Assembly (NCBI GenBank): GCA_031841125.1
Contig: JAJSSI010000012.1
Span: 372,001-436,000 of the forward strand
DNA length: 64,000 bases
Source: Acanthococcus lagerstroemiae
Taxonomy: Eukaryota > Arthropoda > Insecta > Hemiptera > Eriococcidae
Reading direction: 5' to 3'
A model generated the notes under the pieces. The model saw nothing but the letters and a program-made list of their open reading frames with translations. It did not search any database and was not told the DNA's origin. The position numbers and the translations under genes were made by a program. Shown here one piece after another: positions 12,114 to 23,500 of this stretch; within the stretch, counting starts at the first letter, position 1, and each line of letters opens with the position of its first letter.

Positions 12114-12718
12114 TTAGGAATTTACGACTGGTTCAGCTGGAGTAACAGTAGTCTTTTTTCCTTTCTTCGGTGTTTTCGATTTCTCCTTTTGAGAAGCCTT
12201 CATCTTTTCTGTAAAAGATAAGTATTCCTCAGACATAACAACAGCTGCAGTATTGTGCAGTTTTTTCCTGTGAGTCAGGGGCGTCTCAGTACGGTTCAGT
12301 GTACAAAGTAATACATCTTCAAATGTAACTGTAGACTGATTTGCAGATGAAGAACTCGCAGTTGTGCTTGTAGCTTGTGGTGATGGCGACAAAGTACATA
12401 TTCAGGCGTGTGTAAGTCAACAGTATTTTCCTTTACTGCTTCCTCTTCATACCGCTTCAATTTTTCATTTGAAAACCGTTCTTTTGGGTAAACATTGCAA
12501 TTTGGAGGAAACAAACCCGTACTGCAAAATCGTGAGACTATATTTTCAGGAGTAATACCTCGGTGCCAAACATCAATAATAATTAGAGTTGCGAATTCAG
12601 CTTTTGTAGCTTTTCTTTGATTCTTGCGGTACCATTCTAGAAGAGCTACATCAAATTCGTATTTCAAAGTTTTAAAACAGGTTTGATCTAGCGGTTGTAA
12701 GGCCCATCTTATATACAT
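12114..12718 (-). pseudogene. C-terminal part of a pogo/Tigger-type transposase
   Basis: The start of this piece carries LQPLD, a motif just before the last catalytic region of pogo-type DDE transposases. It is followed by a KxxxTKAEFATL-like helix region and FCSTGLFPPN, which matches the family pattern F-x-x-x-G-I-F-P-x-N. A frameshift near 12390 separates the catalytic end from a Ser/Lys-rich tail ending at 12114. The N-terminal DNA-binding part and first catalytic Asp are absent. The Harbinger element begins only nine bases to the right, so it may have inserted here, although I could not find the rest of this transposase on its far side. Confidence 0.65.
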
Positions 12719-12726
12719 ATATCTAA

Positions 12727-12776
12727 AGCCGGCGTTACACTTAACGTTATTCGCCGAGAATAGCCGAGAACGAATA
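12727..12776 (+). repeat. Left TIR of Harbinger element
   Basis: Starts AGCCGGCGTTACACTTA. It is the inverted counterpart of 16146-16195 with two mismatches over 50 bp. Confidence 0.95.
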
Positions 12777-12960
12777 TTCGTAGCGAATACAATTAATGAT
12801 AGGAGACAAGTACAAACATTGATTCACACTTGCGTCTATTCGTCATTGTTCGTTGAAATGACGTAGAAACACCGATAGAGCAAGAATGTTTGTGAAGTAC
12901 TGCACATTCCGCATGTACATCAATTAATTTTTACATTCGTAGTGCTGAGTAAGTGAAAAA

Positions 12961-15317
12961 ATGGATGAGGACAGCGTTGGAGCTGCGTTCATGGTGCTTT
13001 GTTATGGTTATAAGATTTTAGTACAAAAACAGAAACCGCGAAAACGACGATGGTGGATAACACCCCTTCATGCCAGTAGGAAAAGGTAAGACCCTTTTAT
13101 TGTTGTATGAGTACCATAGTCAAGTTAGGGGTTCTTGAACCCCTGCTTAAAGATAATAGTTGTGTCCACAGATATACTGGTGCAGATCTGTTACCGGATC
13201 TGGTTCGAGAACCAACAAGAGATTTCCAAAATTTCTGCCGATTATCAGCCGACAATTTCAACTACTTACTCGAGAAAGTGGGACCTAGAATTTGTAAATC
13301 CGATACCAAATTTCGACAGGCCATTCCAGCACAAGAACAGTTAGCTGTAACACTACGGTTCTTAGCGACAGGAGACAGTTACAAAAGCCTGCATTACCTG
13401 TTTAAAATTTCTGCTCCACTAATCTCGACAATATAGTGCCAGAAGTCTGTGCTGCAATAGTTGACGCGGTTATGCATCATGTTGAGGTAAATATTCCGTG
13501 ATTGTTACTCTGTCATACTAAGAAAGTGCAGTGAGAGAAAATGTCACAAGTTTATTATTATTATAGCATACCAATCAAATGTCAATGTTATTATGCAAAA
13601 CAAATTAACGAACTATGTTAAGAAAAAGTATCGTAATAATTTTATAGAGTAAGATGATCTGCAGACTGATGTCTTTCCTGATTCAAAAATTGGTCTTGCG
13701 TTGAGGATAGACCACCTGGTGCGAGTACCTCTTTTGCAACATCTGAGAGGTTGTCAGCAATGGGATGCTGAGGAGGTGTTGAACGATGACCTACCATTGA
13801 TGTAGTATTAGGAGGAGATGGTGATGAAATGTCAGTAAAGGTTGGGGAGGATGAAAATGAGTGAGGAGATGGATTCCTGAAGTATGGAGAAAAGCGTGAA
13901 ATTGTATGCAGTAGTGTAGATGATGGTACAGCTGATTTCCATCTTTTGGATGTAAAGGAATAAATCAAGTTATCCATCTGATTCATGCATACATCCCGAT
14001 CTTCTTCAGTTAATTTCCTCAATTTACTCGCAATCAGATCTGCATATATGGCACATTCATCTTTCTCTTTGCATGCAGGTTTCTGACCACTAGCTTGGAT
14101 TATGGAGAATGCAGTATCCATCTTCCGTGTGATATCATCTGTGTCAACAAGTCTCTGTCTTTTTCTTGCGCGCTGGAGAAATGAGGAGCTTGTAGACTTG
14201 GTGGGGAGGACCACTCCTGTAAGAAGGAATAAATCGCCAATCTTGAGTCAGTATAGGATTACTGGGGTGTGCTTAATATAATTAGGCATGGCATAATGTA
14301 CTCTTAAAACAATAATAATAACTGTGAAACAGAACATATACCAGCATTGTGTTCTGTTACTCTTGGACTATCTTCATGTGTGGTTGTAGTGTCCTCATCA
14401 GCTAAAGAATCATCGACTTCACTTCCCTCATGTTCGACATCAAGATCCTGAAATTAGACATTACTACTATAGCCTTTTCTGTTCTGTTTATGCAGCTTCC
14501 AAACACAGAGGACAAGTGGAGAGGAGTGGCAAAGGAGTTCGAGCGTTTATGGAATTTCCCTAATTGCCTGGGTGCATTGGATGGAAAACATATCACAATT
14601 CAGGCTGCCATCAATAGCGGTTCGGAATTCTTTAATTATAAGGACTTCCACAGCATTGTACTCATGGTGTTAGTTGATTCCCACTACTGCTTTACATTTG
14701 TGGATTGTGGTTGTCTAGGTAAGATCAGTGATGGTGGCGTCTATGAAAATACTACGCTATGTCGGAAGCTCTCAACCAATACCTTGAATATTCCTCCCCC
14801 CGAGCCACTACCTGGTCGACATAGGCCTGTACCATATGTTATTGTTGCCGATGATGCGTTTTCATTTACTCCAACACTCATGAAACCTTATCGCGGAACA
14901 CACAACAAAGGTAGTAAAGAGAGGGTCTTCAATTACCGCTTATCAAGAGCTCGTCGGGTTGTTGAAAATACATTTGGTATATTGGCTTCTGTATTCCGTG
15001 TATTATGCAAGCCAATGTTACTACAGCCTGACAATAAAGCAGCACTCATTACAATGACCTGTGTTGTTCTGCATAATTTCTTGCGCCACAGCAAAACATC
15101 GCGCCTGCTTTATACACCACCCGGAGCTTTTGATTGTGAGGAAGATGGAGATATTGTACCAGGTAGATGGCGAAAAGATAACGCTCCTATGTCATCCTTA
15201 CTACCAATGAAGAAGGTCGCGAAGAAGCCAAAGGATTGGGCAGAAGAAATTCGTGGAGAATTTTCGGATTATTTTTTAACTAATGGGAAAGTGACGTGGC
15301 AAGATAAGTGCTGTTAG
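12961..15317 (+). pseudogene. Harbinger transposase (three exons, one lesion)
   Basis: Cuts and pastes the element through a DDE nuclease fold. Exon 1 is 12961-13085 (ATG; basic KRRWW motif; GTAAGA donor). Exon 2 is about 13112-13484 and carries the N-terminal region typical of PIF transposases (DFQNFCRLSADNFNYLLEKVG; LAVTLRFLATG). Exon 3 is 14496-15317 after TTTATGCAG. Exon 3 has the catalytic residues in ALDGKH, VADDAF and VVENTFGIL and ends at TAG. The lesion is a 2-base gain around 13432 (ACAATATAG) giving an in-frame stop; the expected continuation (VPEVC) is one frame over. The intron between exons 2 and 3 is about 1 kb and contains two exons of the antisense MADF gene. Confidence 0.88.
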
Positions 15318-15844
15318 TTTTCTTGGGATATAGCAACATACACAGACATGTCCACATAGTAATATAACTTCTTGCTTGTATCTACATGCATGTAAATAAG
15401 TAACACTTACGGCTGTATTAAATGTTGGAACTGGCATATTTTTCTTTCCCAGGAATCGGTCGATAATTGGGTAAGCAAACCATGTTGGTTTATATACCTT
15501 ATTAGCTCCTCCTCCACTGCGTTTTGAATCTTTAATTTTTTTCTTATAAAGTCGAAATGACGCCATCAGGGAATCCTTTTTCTTCTTTAAATCAGCCACC
15601 TGTTTAAGAATCAATAAAATAAATAATATCAACAGATTGCAAAAATATATTTAATTTTACATATTTGATCAGGAATTATAGGAATTTTTACCGTGCACGT
15701 CTCTCCCATTTCCTTGGCAATCTCCTTCCATGCATCGTGTATGGAATTCCGATTTCGATGTCCCTCTAGCGTCGTATCCCAGATAACTGGTTGGGCTTCG
15801 TACAATTCCAAAAAGTGTATTATTTTTTCATTGGACCACTCCAT
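13642..15844 (-). CDS. MADF-BESS (Myb-like) companion protein of Harbinger
   Basis: DNA-binding partner protein that in this superfamily helps bring the transposase to the TIRs. Four exons join in frame: 15692-15844, 15411-15599, 14342-14447 and 13642-14216, all with GT-AG ends. The total is 1023 nt, or 340 residues with no internal stop. Exon 1 starts MEWSNEKIIHFLELYEAQP and runs to WKEIAKEMG, the first half of a MADF domain. Exon 2 (VADLKKKKDSLMASF...) completes it. Exon 3 is an acidic linker. Exon 4 has a BESS-like segment (DECAIYADLIASKLRKL) and a Ser/Pro-rich tail. It is transcribed against the transposase and overlaps its intron. The frame is fully open although the transposase beside it is broken. 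Confidence 0.88.
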
Positions 15845-16145
15845 CGCTGTAAACCAATATGTTGAAAATAATTTCGGTTCAATACACAGCAAACCTGTAC
15901 ATTACTTAGCAAGCGTCATGAGAAGTACTTACTTCAGCGTCGCTGTACACAAGACACTTGGTTTTAATTGAAAACTTCAGGAAAACTTCAATCGCAAGTG
16001 TGATGCTACCAACAAGTTACGACGAGAATATATTCTCGTCTCGTTTGTCTCGCGCTAAAAATACCGCCTCTTCACCGATAACGCGAGAACGTACTCGCCG
16101 AATACGGAGAACACACGAATACCCAGTCACACTTATCATGTTCGC

Positions 16146-16195
16146 TATTCGTTCTTGGCTATTCTCGGCGAATAACGATAAGTGTAACGCCGGCT
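16146..16195 (-). repeat. Right TIR of Harbinger element
   Basis: Inverted copy of 12727-12776, followed directly by the TAA target duplication at 16196-16198. Confidence 0.95.
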
Positions 16196-16198
16196 TAA

Positions 16199-16599
16199 GA
16201 CAGAATATGGCGAATGTCCAATTTAAAATAAATCTAAAAATGCTTTTTCCGTTTCTTTGGTCACGTCTTTGTATAATACATTATTAGCATAATGACGATA
16301 GTGGTTGTGCTCATTCAGAAATAAAATTTTCATAGGATACATGGGAAGATGTGGATCTTTGGATCTGTAACAAAATTAATTCTAATCATATCTTCTGGAA
16401 TATAAAGTTCCCTGAAAAGTAATGAGACCTTATTCAGATGTAACATTTCATGTCCACGCTCTCGGCGTATAATTTCTTTGAAATATGATGAAGACATATG
16501 AAATGTGATGAGAAACTATATATGTATAAACCTGAAAGTATAGTTTTTCATACAATGGAGCCACAGAGTAAAACAATCATGCCTTAAAAAATTATTTCT
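16199..16599. other. Spacer, nothing recognised
   Basis: AT-rich sequence between the Harbinger target duplication and a small coding relic. No gene or repeat seen. Confidence 0.5.
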
Positions 16600-16905
16600 T
16601 CAAAGAGAGGCAAACCTTTTGGCAGTACGTGGGCCAGTTCTTTTAATTGTTATTCTCATTTCTGCTTTGCAGTCCAAATGTTTTTTGTGAGGGTTCTTAG
16701 TGCCTTCCACAATCCTGCAATTAGAACTTTGGCAACAATATTCTTTATGGAATATGTTTTTCAATCCAGCAGCGCTGTTTCTAGGATCAGTTTTTCGGAC
16801 ACGCCACGTAATATGTGTTTCTGTCAACAAAATATCAATTATCTTTTCTACATCCTCTGTCCACGAAGATGAGAGACGAAACTTGTAGGCGTCCGTGCTC
16901 CGCAC
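16600..16905 (-). pseudogene. N-terminal zinc-cluster fragment of a MULE-like transposase
   Basis: A 101-residue frame with the arrangement T-x-x-TWRVRKTDP ... YCCQSSNC ... HKKHLDCKAEMRITIK. This resembles the Cys/His DNA-binding region (FAR1/SWIM-type) at the start of animal MULE-like transposases. No catalytic domain follows, so it is a fragment. The call rests on the motif pattern only and may be wrong at family level. Confidence 0.4.
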
Positions 16906-17082
16906 GATTTAGCCCAATTTATGTCTCCTAGCAATCCAGTGCTCGGGTGAACGTTGACGGCATGGCGTATTTTAGTTTACATTGTATTCGATTCCATCTT
17001 CGCGGTTGTTGTGTTGTTGTTGTAATTACTTTGAATAAAAACTTAAAGAAATATGGACTAAAATCATTCAGTCGTACAAAAT

Positions 17083-17097
17083 TGGTGCCGAAACCCG
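17083..17097 (+). promoter_or_regulatory. Primer-binding site of gypsy element
   Basis: TGGTGCCGAAACCCG starts six bases after the likely LTR end CGTACA. It begins with TGG as expected for pairing with a tRNA CCA end. The tRNA is not assigned. Confidence 0.6.
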
Positions 17098-17186
17098 TTT
17101 TTTCTCGATTAGTTTTTACAATCATGACGGAAGATTGGATGATCATGACCGATGAGTAGAAATCACCGCCAATCATCCAAACGTCA

Positions 17187-20025
17187 ATGAAAACAGAGCC
17201 CAAAATGTCTCCAAATACCACTGATGGAATTTCTCCGAGTACCGGTGGTGTTCAACAGGTACAGTGCCCAATAATTGGCGCTGATTTTTTGTTTAATTTT
17301 AAGTTACTTGTAGATTTAGCTGGATGTCGATTACGTTCCTCGCAATCTTTACTGAGTTCGCGCCCGGCAAACCTTATCAACACTGACTTTGCAGGTGTTC
17401 ATTTGCTAGAAAACAAAAGCAACCAGTATGATAAACTTTTGGATGAACACCCGGCCCTATTAAAACCGTCCCCTTTTCTGGAAAAACCTTCACATTCAGT
17501 AGTCCACTCAATCATTACTACTGGAAATCCTGTCTCATCAAAACCTCGCCAGCTGTGATCTGAAATACAGGCTAGTGCCAAAAATGAGTTTGACCATATG
17601 GTTGAGGCCGGTATTTGTCGGAAAAGTAAATCACTATGGGCTGCACCACTTCTACTTCAAAAAAAAAAGCAACTCGACAGAGTTACGCCCTTGTGGTGAT
17701 TACACCCGACTAAACAAACAAACAGTACATGACAGCTACCCAATCCCGCATGTAGGCGATGTTGCTGCCGCACTTCATGAAAGCACTATTTTTTCTAACA
17801 TTGACCTTGTCCGTGCATTCCACAATATCCCCATTCGAGAAGAAGGCATACCAAAAACAGCAATTGCAACGCCATTTGGTCTATTTGAATTTTTGAGAAT
17901 GGGTTTTGGTTTCCGAAACGCGGCTCAAACTTTCCAAAGATTCATTGATGAAGTTCTCCGAAGGCTGCCTTTTGTGTTCGCATATATTGATGATATTCTT
18001 ATATTTTCAAAATCTGCCGATGAACACCTTGCGCATTTGCGCGCAGTATTTGAACGGTTGGTTCAGTATGGCCTTACAATTAATGTAAAAAAATGCAAAC
18101 TTGGCCACGATTCTGTCACATTCTTGGGTAGAACAATATCTTCAAATGGCATCTCACCAATGCAGAACAAGGTGGATGACATCATTAAAATTCCCCAACC
18201 TCAAACAGATGCTCAATTGCACCGAGCACTTGGCTCCTTCTCATATTATCGCGAACATATACCTCATATCGCTTCATTTCTGGCCCCTCTAAGTGACCTG
18301 TTGAAGGGGCACACTTGGAAGAATGACAAGTCCGCCTTAAAATGGACAGAAGCCGCCGTTTGTGCTTTCCCTCAGGCCAAGGAGGCATTGGCCAAGGCTG
18401 TAACCCTGGCACTCTCTGCCCCACGAGCTCCTTTGATTTTATTCACTGACGCTAGTGATTTTGCTATTGGTGCAGCACTTCACCAGAAGGTGAACGACAC
18501 TCTTCAGCCAATCAGTTTCTTTTCTAAGAAATTAACAGCAACCCAGAAGGGCTACCCACCTTTTGATTGGGAATTATTGGCCATTTATGAGGCCATCTTG
18601 CAGTATCGGTTCATTTTGGAAGGCCATGACAATATCACCATTTTCACTGATCATCGCCCCCTTGTTCACGCCTTCAAAGGATTAAAATTCTCGGCAAATC
18701 GCCGTTACAATGCCCGTCAGATTTCACAATTAGCTGAGATTGCAGAAATTACAACAAACATTCAATACATTCGCGGTTCAGCAAACGTCGTTGCTGATAC
18801 CTTAAGTAGAGTTGAGGAAATTTCAACATCCACCCCCTCTACTGTTGTCTCAGAATCCGACTTGGCCAGAGCTCAAGACTCGGAGGAATTCCGCAACCTC
18901 CTTAACCAACATAAAGAGCATTTTGACATTCACCATGTGAATATCCCCGATTCTCCCATGGTGTTAATCTGTCATAAGGAAGGCACAAGTTTCCATCCTA
19001 TTGTCCCCGAACCACTTCGGTTCGCAATTTTACAGCAATTGCACAAATTGGCTCATCCCGGCCCAACTGCCACGCTGCGCTTGATCTCTCAGCGATACAT
19101 TTGGCCCAAGATGAACAACCAAATCCGTGCTTGGACCCGTGCATGCTTAGAGTGTCAAAAATCAAAAGTCTCGCGTCACACTTTCTCGCCTTTTGAAAAC
19201 TTACCTCAATCAGCCCGGTTGGACAAAGTCCATATTGATATTGTTGGCCCCTTACCCGAATCACAGGGTAACAAGTACCTTTTTACTATGATAGACCGAG
19301 CCACTTGCTGGATGGAGATAGCTCCAACGGCCAACATCGAAGCAGAAACAATTTCATCCCTATTTCTTTCCACTTGGGTTGCCCGTTATGGGGTTCCATC
19401 ATATGTAGTTTCTGACCATGGTGCACAATTCACCTCTGAACTTTTCCAGAAGTTAAACAACCTGTTTGGAATTCGTCACATCCTGACCACCTCATACCAC
19501 CCTCAAAGTAATGGTATCATTGAGAGGCTGCATCGCCGTTTAAAAGAGGGCCTAAAATGCCATAAGAAAAGTTGGACATCTGTCCTGCCCTTAGTGCTTT
19601 TAGGTTTGCGTGCAGCCCAGCGCAGCGATGGCTCTTTCTCGCCGGCAGAAGCTATTTTTGGAATGCCTTTAAGACTCCCTGGAGAATTTCTGTCTCATGC
19701 CACTGAAAACAAAGCAGTTTCTTCAGACTATGTTGCTCAATTGCGCGACGCCTTTCGCCATTTTCGGCCTGCGTCCTTCGCGCACAAAACAAACCGTACC
19801 TTCTTTGTACACCCGCATTTAGCAACGGCTAAGAAAGTTTTTCTCCGGGTCGACCGGACACGAAAGCCTCTTGAATTCGTTTATGAAGGCCCTTTTGAAG
19901 TGATTCAACGCAATAAGAAAACTTTCAAGTTGAACATTCACGGTCGCCATGATGAAGTATCTACCCGTCTGACATTTTGCGACACAAATTTGGCATTGTC
20001 GGAAGTTGTCAATTCTGGCAATTAA
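17187..20025 (+). pseudogene. Gypsy pol (protease end, RT, RNase H, integrase)
   Basis: It opens with the last part of the protease (CPIIGADFLFNFKLLVDLAG) and the linker to RT. A TGA (17556-17558) and a frameshift in a run of ten A (about 17657-17666) break the early RT. From 17575 one frame runs 816 residues to the stop. It has RT (LRPCGDYTRLN; FAYIDDILIFS), RNase H (LFTDASDFAIGAAL; TDHRPLVHAF), the integrase zinc domain (HPGPTATLRLISQRY ... CLECQ), the DDE core (HIDIVGPLP; SDHGAQFTSELF; SNGIIERLHRR) and a basic C-terminus. The frame is well preserved over 2.4 kb despite the missing gag. Confidence 0.9.
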
Positions 20026-20066
20026 AATGACAAAACGACAATTGCTTCAGCCAATCAGAGAGCTCC

Positions 20067-20412
20067 GATGCATTTTTTGGATGCACTTTACCGGAAGAAA
20101 TTCGACTTTTTTCCGACAAAATATCGGCCGGCCGGCATTATGACCAGACTGCGACAGTAAACAGACACTATTTTGGCTGTTTTCCGACAAAAATCTGACT
20201 TTACATCGGCAATATATTGGCATATACACGTCAGGATTCAGACAATAAATAGGCATTATTTTGTTATTTTACTGACAAAAATTTGAAATTATTTTGGCAT
20301 TTTTCAGACAAAAATCTGACTTTATCTCGACAATATATTGGCATGGAATGCGTCAGGATTCAGACAATAAATAGGCATTATTTTGTCTTCTTACCGACAA
20401 AAATTTGACCTC
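20067..20412. repeat. 121-bp tandem repeat, about 2.8 units
   Basis: AAAATCTGACTTTA recurs at about 20190 and 20311, a 121-bp period. Each unit contains AATATATTGGCAT, CGTCAGGATTCAGACAATAA and CCGACAAAAATTTGA-like segments. A more diverged unit lies to the left (about 20067-20189). It directly follows the truncated gypsy pol. Confidence 0.8.
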
Positions 20413-20420
20413 CCCCCGCC

Positions 20421-20527
20421 CCTTCTCTTCACAGTACAATAACACTAATTAACACTCAGTAAAACGAAATATTGTATTTTTCCAAACTTTTCCTTCTATA
20501 ATAAATGCTTTTCTATGATGGAACGAT
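20421..20527. other. Short spacer
   Basis: C-rich then AT-rich sequence with nothing recognised. Confidence 0.4.
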
Positions 20528-23500
20528 CGGCATTGTCTAGAAGGCCTACCACTGGATCATTATTGACGGTATCTGCACAAAAATATTTTTTATAATAATC
20601 AAATGTGAGCCTACAGTACAGTTTTATTTAAAATGCTAATACATGCAAATTTCTTACCATGTTCTCCAAATGATAGTTTTCTGCTGACATCTTTTGGTTC
20701 TTCGTTTACCATATTTTTGTCTGTGAAGTAAAGTACATTTTCTTTTGTAGAATCAAAATATAGTCTTCCACATAAGTTGGCCCCCTACTTTTTTCTGACC
20801 TAATGACCTCATTTTCCTCGCACGACTTGTAACCTTCCTTCAGCAAGGTCTATTTGACAAGGACCCACAAAATGTCTACCTCCATTATGAGGGGGAGGGG
20901 AGAGGAGGAATATACCATTAACTTCAGAAACTTAGATGGAAATGTATGTCTTTATGCATATTGTCGGAAAAGGAATACCTTTCCGAAATAAAAACCCGTG
21001 AATTAAAGTTTCGATCCTGAAACCAATATAAATCCATCCAAAATCGAAGTGTTCTGACCTAGCAAATACACTATTCAAAAGAGAGTTTTCCAAGTCGCTG
21101 ATTCTGAACATGACATATTTCCCAATTCAACCAGTTTTCAGGCTTGAAAATCCAAAATCTGTATCCAAAAGGTGGTTCATTTACAAATTTCTGACTCTCT
21201 AATTATACCGATTATCAAAACGGCTTCATGCATATGGTTGGAAACAGAACCTCTCTAAAATACGAACCCGTGGAAAAATTTCCAAATGAAGCAGTTTTAG
21301 TGGGTAAGTAGGGCTTTTAAAACTGGCCATACATTCAACCGAAAAATGAACTATTTATGGCCTAGCTAGCGAAATATGGAAAAACGAGTTGGGGGGGGGG
21401 AGAGAATCGGACATACTATTCCTTCTGCAGAACACTCTCTTGTTTCTTCTTTTCTGTAAAGGTGTGCACTAATTCATCTTCCCATAAAGAAAACTGTTGA
21501 CCATTTCTTTCTCCAAAAATGATTAGGATCATTACTCGTGTAGGAGAGATCCTTCATTTCTATTCTTCTTCTGTAAACCCAAAGATCCACTATAGCAGAT
21601 TCAAAATTAAGAATACTCGGGCCGTCTGATTCTCAAAGCAGTATCTCACAAAACATTTGTTCTGGTGTATGCTTCAATAGTTCGTCCAGTAATCGATTAG
21701 TGACACCATATTTTCTCTTTAATTTCGAATTTTAGGTTCCTAAGATGCAGGGGCCGCGTGAAGGCATTTCTGTAGGGAGTGAGGTATCAAAAATTTTCCA
21801 ACCAACATTCCAAAATTTTCCAACTCATATTCTAAAATTTTCCAGCGACTATTCTTTAAAATGCTTCAACTACCATTTTTTGTGACTTCTGAAATGAGGA
21901 ACGGGACATATTAGGTCAGTTAAGGTAGAAATAAAGCTGCCGTTGCTTGTTTTTAAATAGCAGTACAGTCTGTCTCAGTAATGAATTCGACTTGGGTCAC
22001 AAAATTCAATGTAATTTGGACAATTTTTTTAATTTGACAAACAAGAAAAACTCAATTTTAAGAAACTTAGCTGGCGTTTATAAACTTCAAACGCATAGAA
22101 AAACATAATTGTTGACGTAGACATAGTCAAAATTTTCCAACTGACTCCAAAATTTTCCGGGGGGGGGGGGTTAGACACCCTCGCAGCCCTTAGTTCGCGA
22201 GGCCCTTGTTAAGATGGGCTAGACAAAATTACCATTTCCAATACTGCTTGCCAGGTTTTAACACTTCGATTTTGAAGAGATATTTGTGAGTCCTATCCCT
22301 TTCCCCAGCCACATGTGACAAAATGGATTTTTTTTTTCTCTGATTAGTGTTTTGAGGGAAGAACTCTTTCTAATGATGTCAATAAAGACATATCTTCCCA
22401 TTTAAGATTCCGAAGTTGTTGGTATGTTCCAGCCTTCCATAATAAGGATGGAATTTTTGGGGTCATTGAGGAAGTAGACCGCAGGGGGTAGCTTACATGG
22501 AACATTATGTATATACTTAGAGGCTTATTCTTTACTTTATAAATACCTATAGTTTTTTCAGCTTCATCTGGCTCCTTTTCCACTTGTGACACCATTCTTT
22601 CATCTGTAAGAAACAAATGTACTTATGAAATACATAAAAAAGCATGATGTGGATTTAAATGTTTTGTAATCATAAATACATACCAGGATTTTCAGTAGCC
22701 TTTGGTTTCCTGCCGCGGCGTTTAATTTTATCACCAGGTTCCTCTTTACTAGCGAGCTGCAACATTTTCTCCCTTTGTGTGCGATACCATCTGTATGCGG
22801 ATACATCTACTTTCTCTTCATTGGCTATATCTTACCATTTTTTGCCCAATTTTTTAAATTTCTGTGGTGTTACACATTTTTTCAGAGTAATCTTATTAGT
22901 TAAAACATCATCTGAAACAAATGAACAAAATAGTAATATTATAATCAGTAATTTGTTGATTGCTCCCAGTGGTGCAACCAAGGGGCCAAAATTCTCAAAA
23001 AATAACTACCATAAGCTTACAAGTTGACAAGTTGACAAATGAAATAAATTCGATATGAAAACAGAAATGTTTATTCGACTGTTAAACAAGGTAAAAATAA
23101 AAGGTTGAGTTTTTAAATAATTTTTCACCCCCCCCCCCTCTCCACAAAAAATGGGTAGGTACTAAGTCAACTCGAAATTCTAGCACTCCGTAAAGAAAAT
23201 TTCTGACTGCGCCACTGATTGTTCCAATTTTAAAATAGTCGAAACAACAGGAAGTAGAGGTACCAGGTACATTGAAAAACTAATCTCTTTGGTTTCTCTT
23301 GTTATGCGGTATTTTGGGTTTGAAATATGCACATTGGTGACTACTCGTAATTACTGACACTGCCATTAAATGAGTCGTCAGAAAATCGCTCTTTTAAATA
23401 GAAAGTATACTTAATACGATGACTCTACAAAATATAATTTAATAAACTCACTTTTATACAGCTCGTAGATGGGGGAAGAAAACAAGTCGTCTTTCTGAAG

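Larger units (their letters stand above)
12727..16195 (+). mobile_element. PIF/Harbinger DNA transposon with two genes
   Basis: TIRs of at least 50 bp (12727-12776 and 16146-16195) begin AGCCGGCGTTACACTTA and match at 48 of 50 positions. They are flanked by a 3-bp TAA duplication (12724-12726 and 16196-16198), the typical Harbinger target. Inside lie a DDE_4-type transposase gene (plus) and a complete MADF-BESS gene (minus), the usual two-gene layout of the superfamily. Further GCCGAGAA/TTCTCGGC motifs lie near both ends. The transposase has a single visible lesion, so the copy is young. Confidence 0.95.
16934..20030 (+). mobile_element. Ty3/gypsy retrotransposon, internally deleted, 3' LTR missing
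   Basis: A likely 5' LTR end (AATAAA near 17034; final CGTACA at 17077) is followed by a primer site (17083-17097). After only about 100 bp the sequence reaches the end of the protease, so gag and most of protease are deleted. RT, RNase H and integrase follow to 20025. No copy of the LTR occurs after the integrase, so the 3' end is lost. The integrase end (VSTRLTFCDTNLALSEV) and LRLPGEF motif suggest a CsRn1/Kabuki-like group, which is an inference. Confidence 0.8.

Noticed and set aside
20067..20412. Possible CRISPR-like array
   Set aside because: Units are 121 bp without separate repeats and spacers, and the window is eukaryotic.
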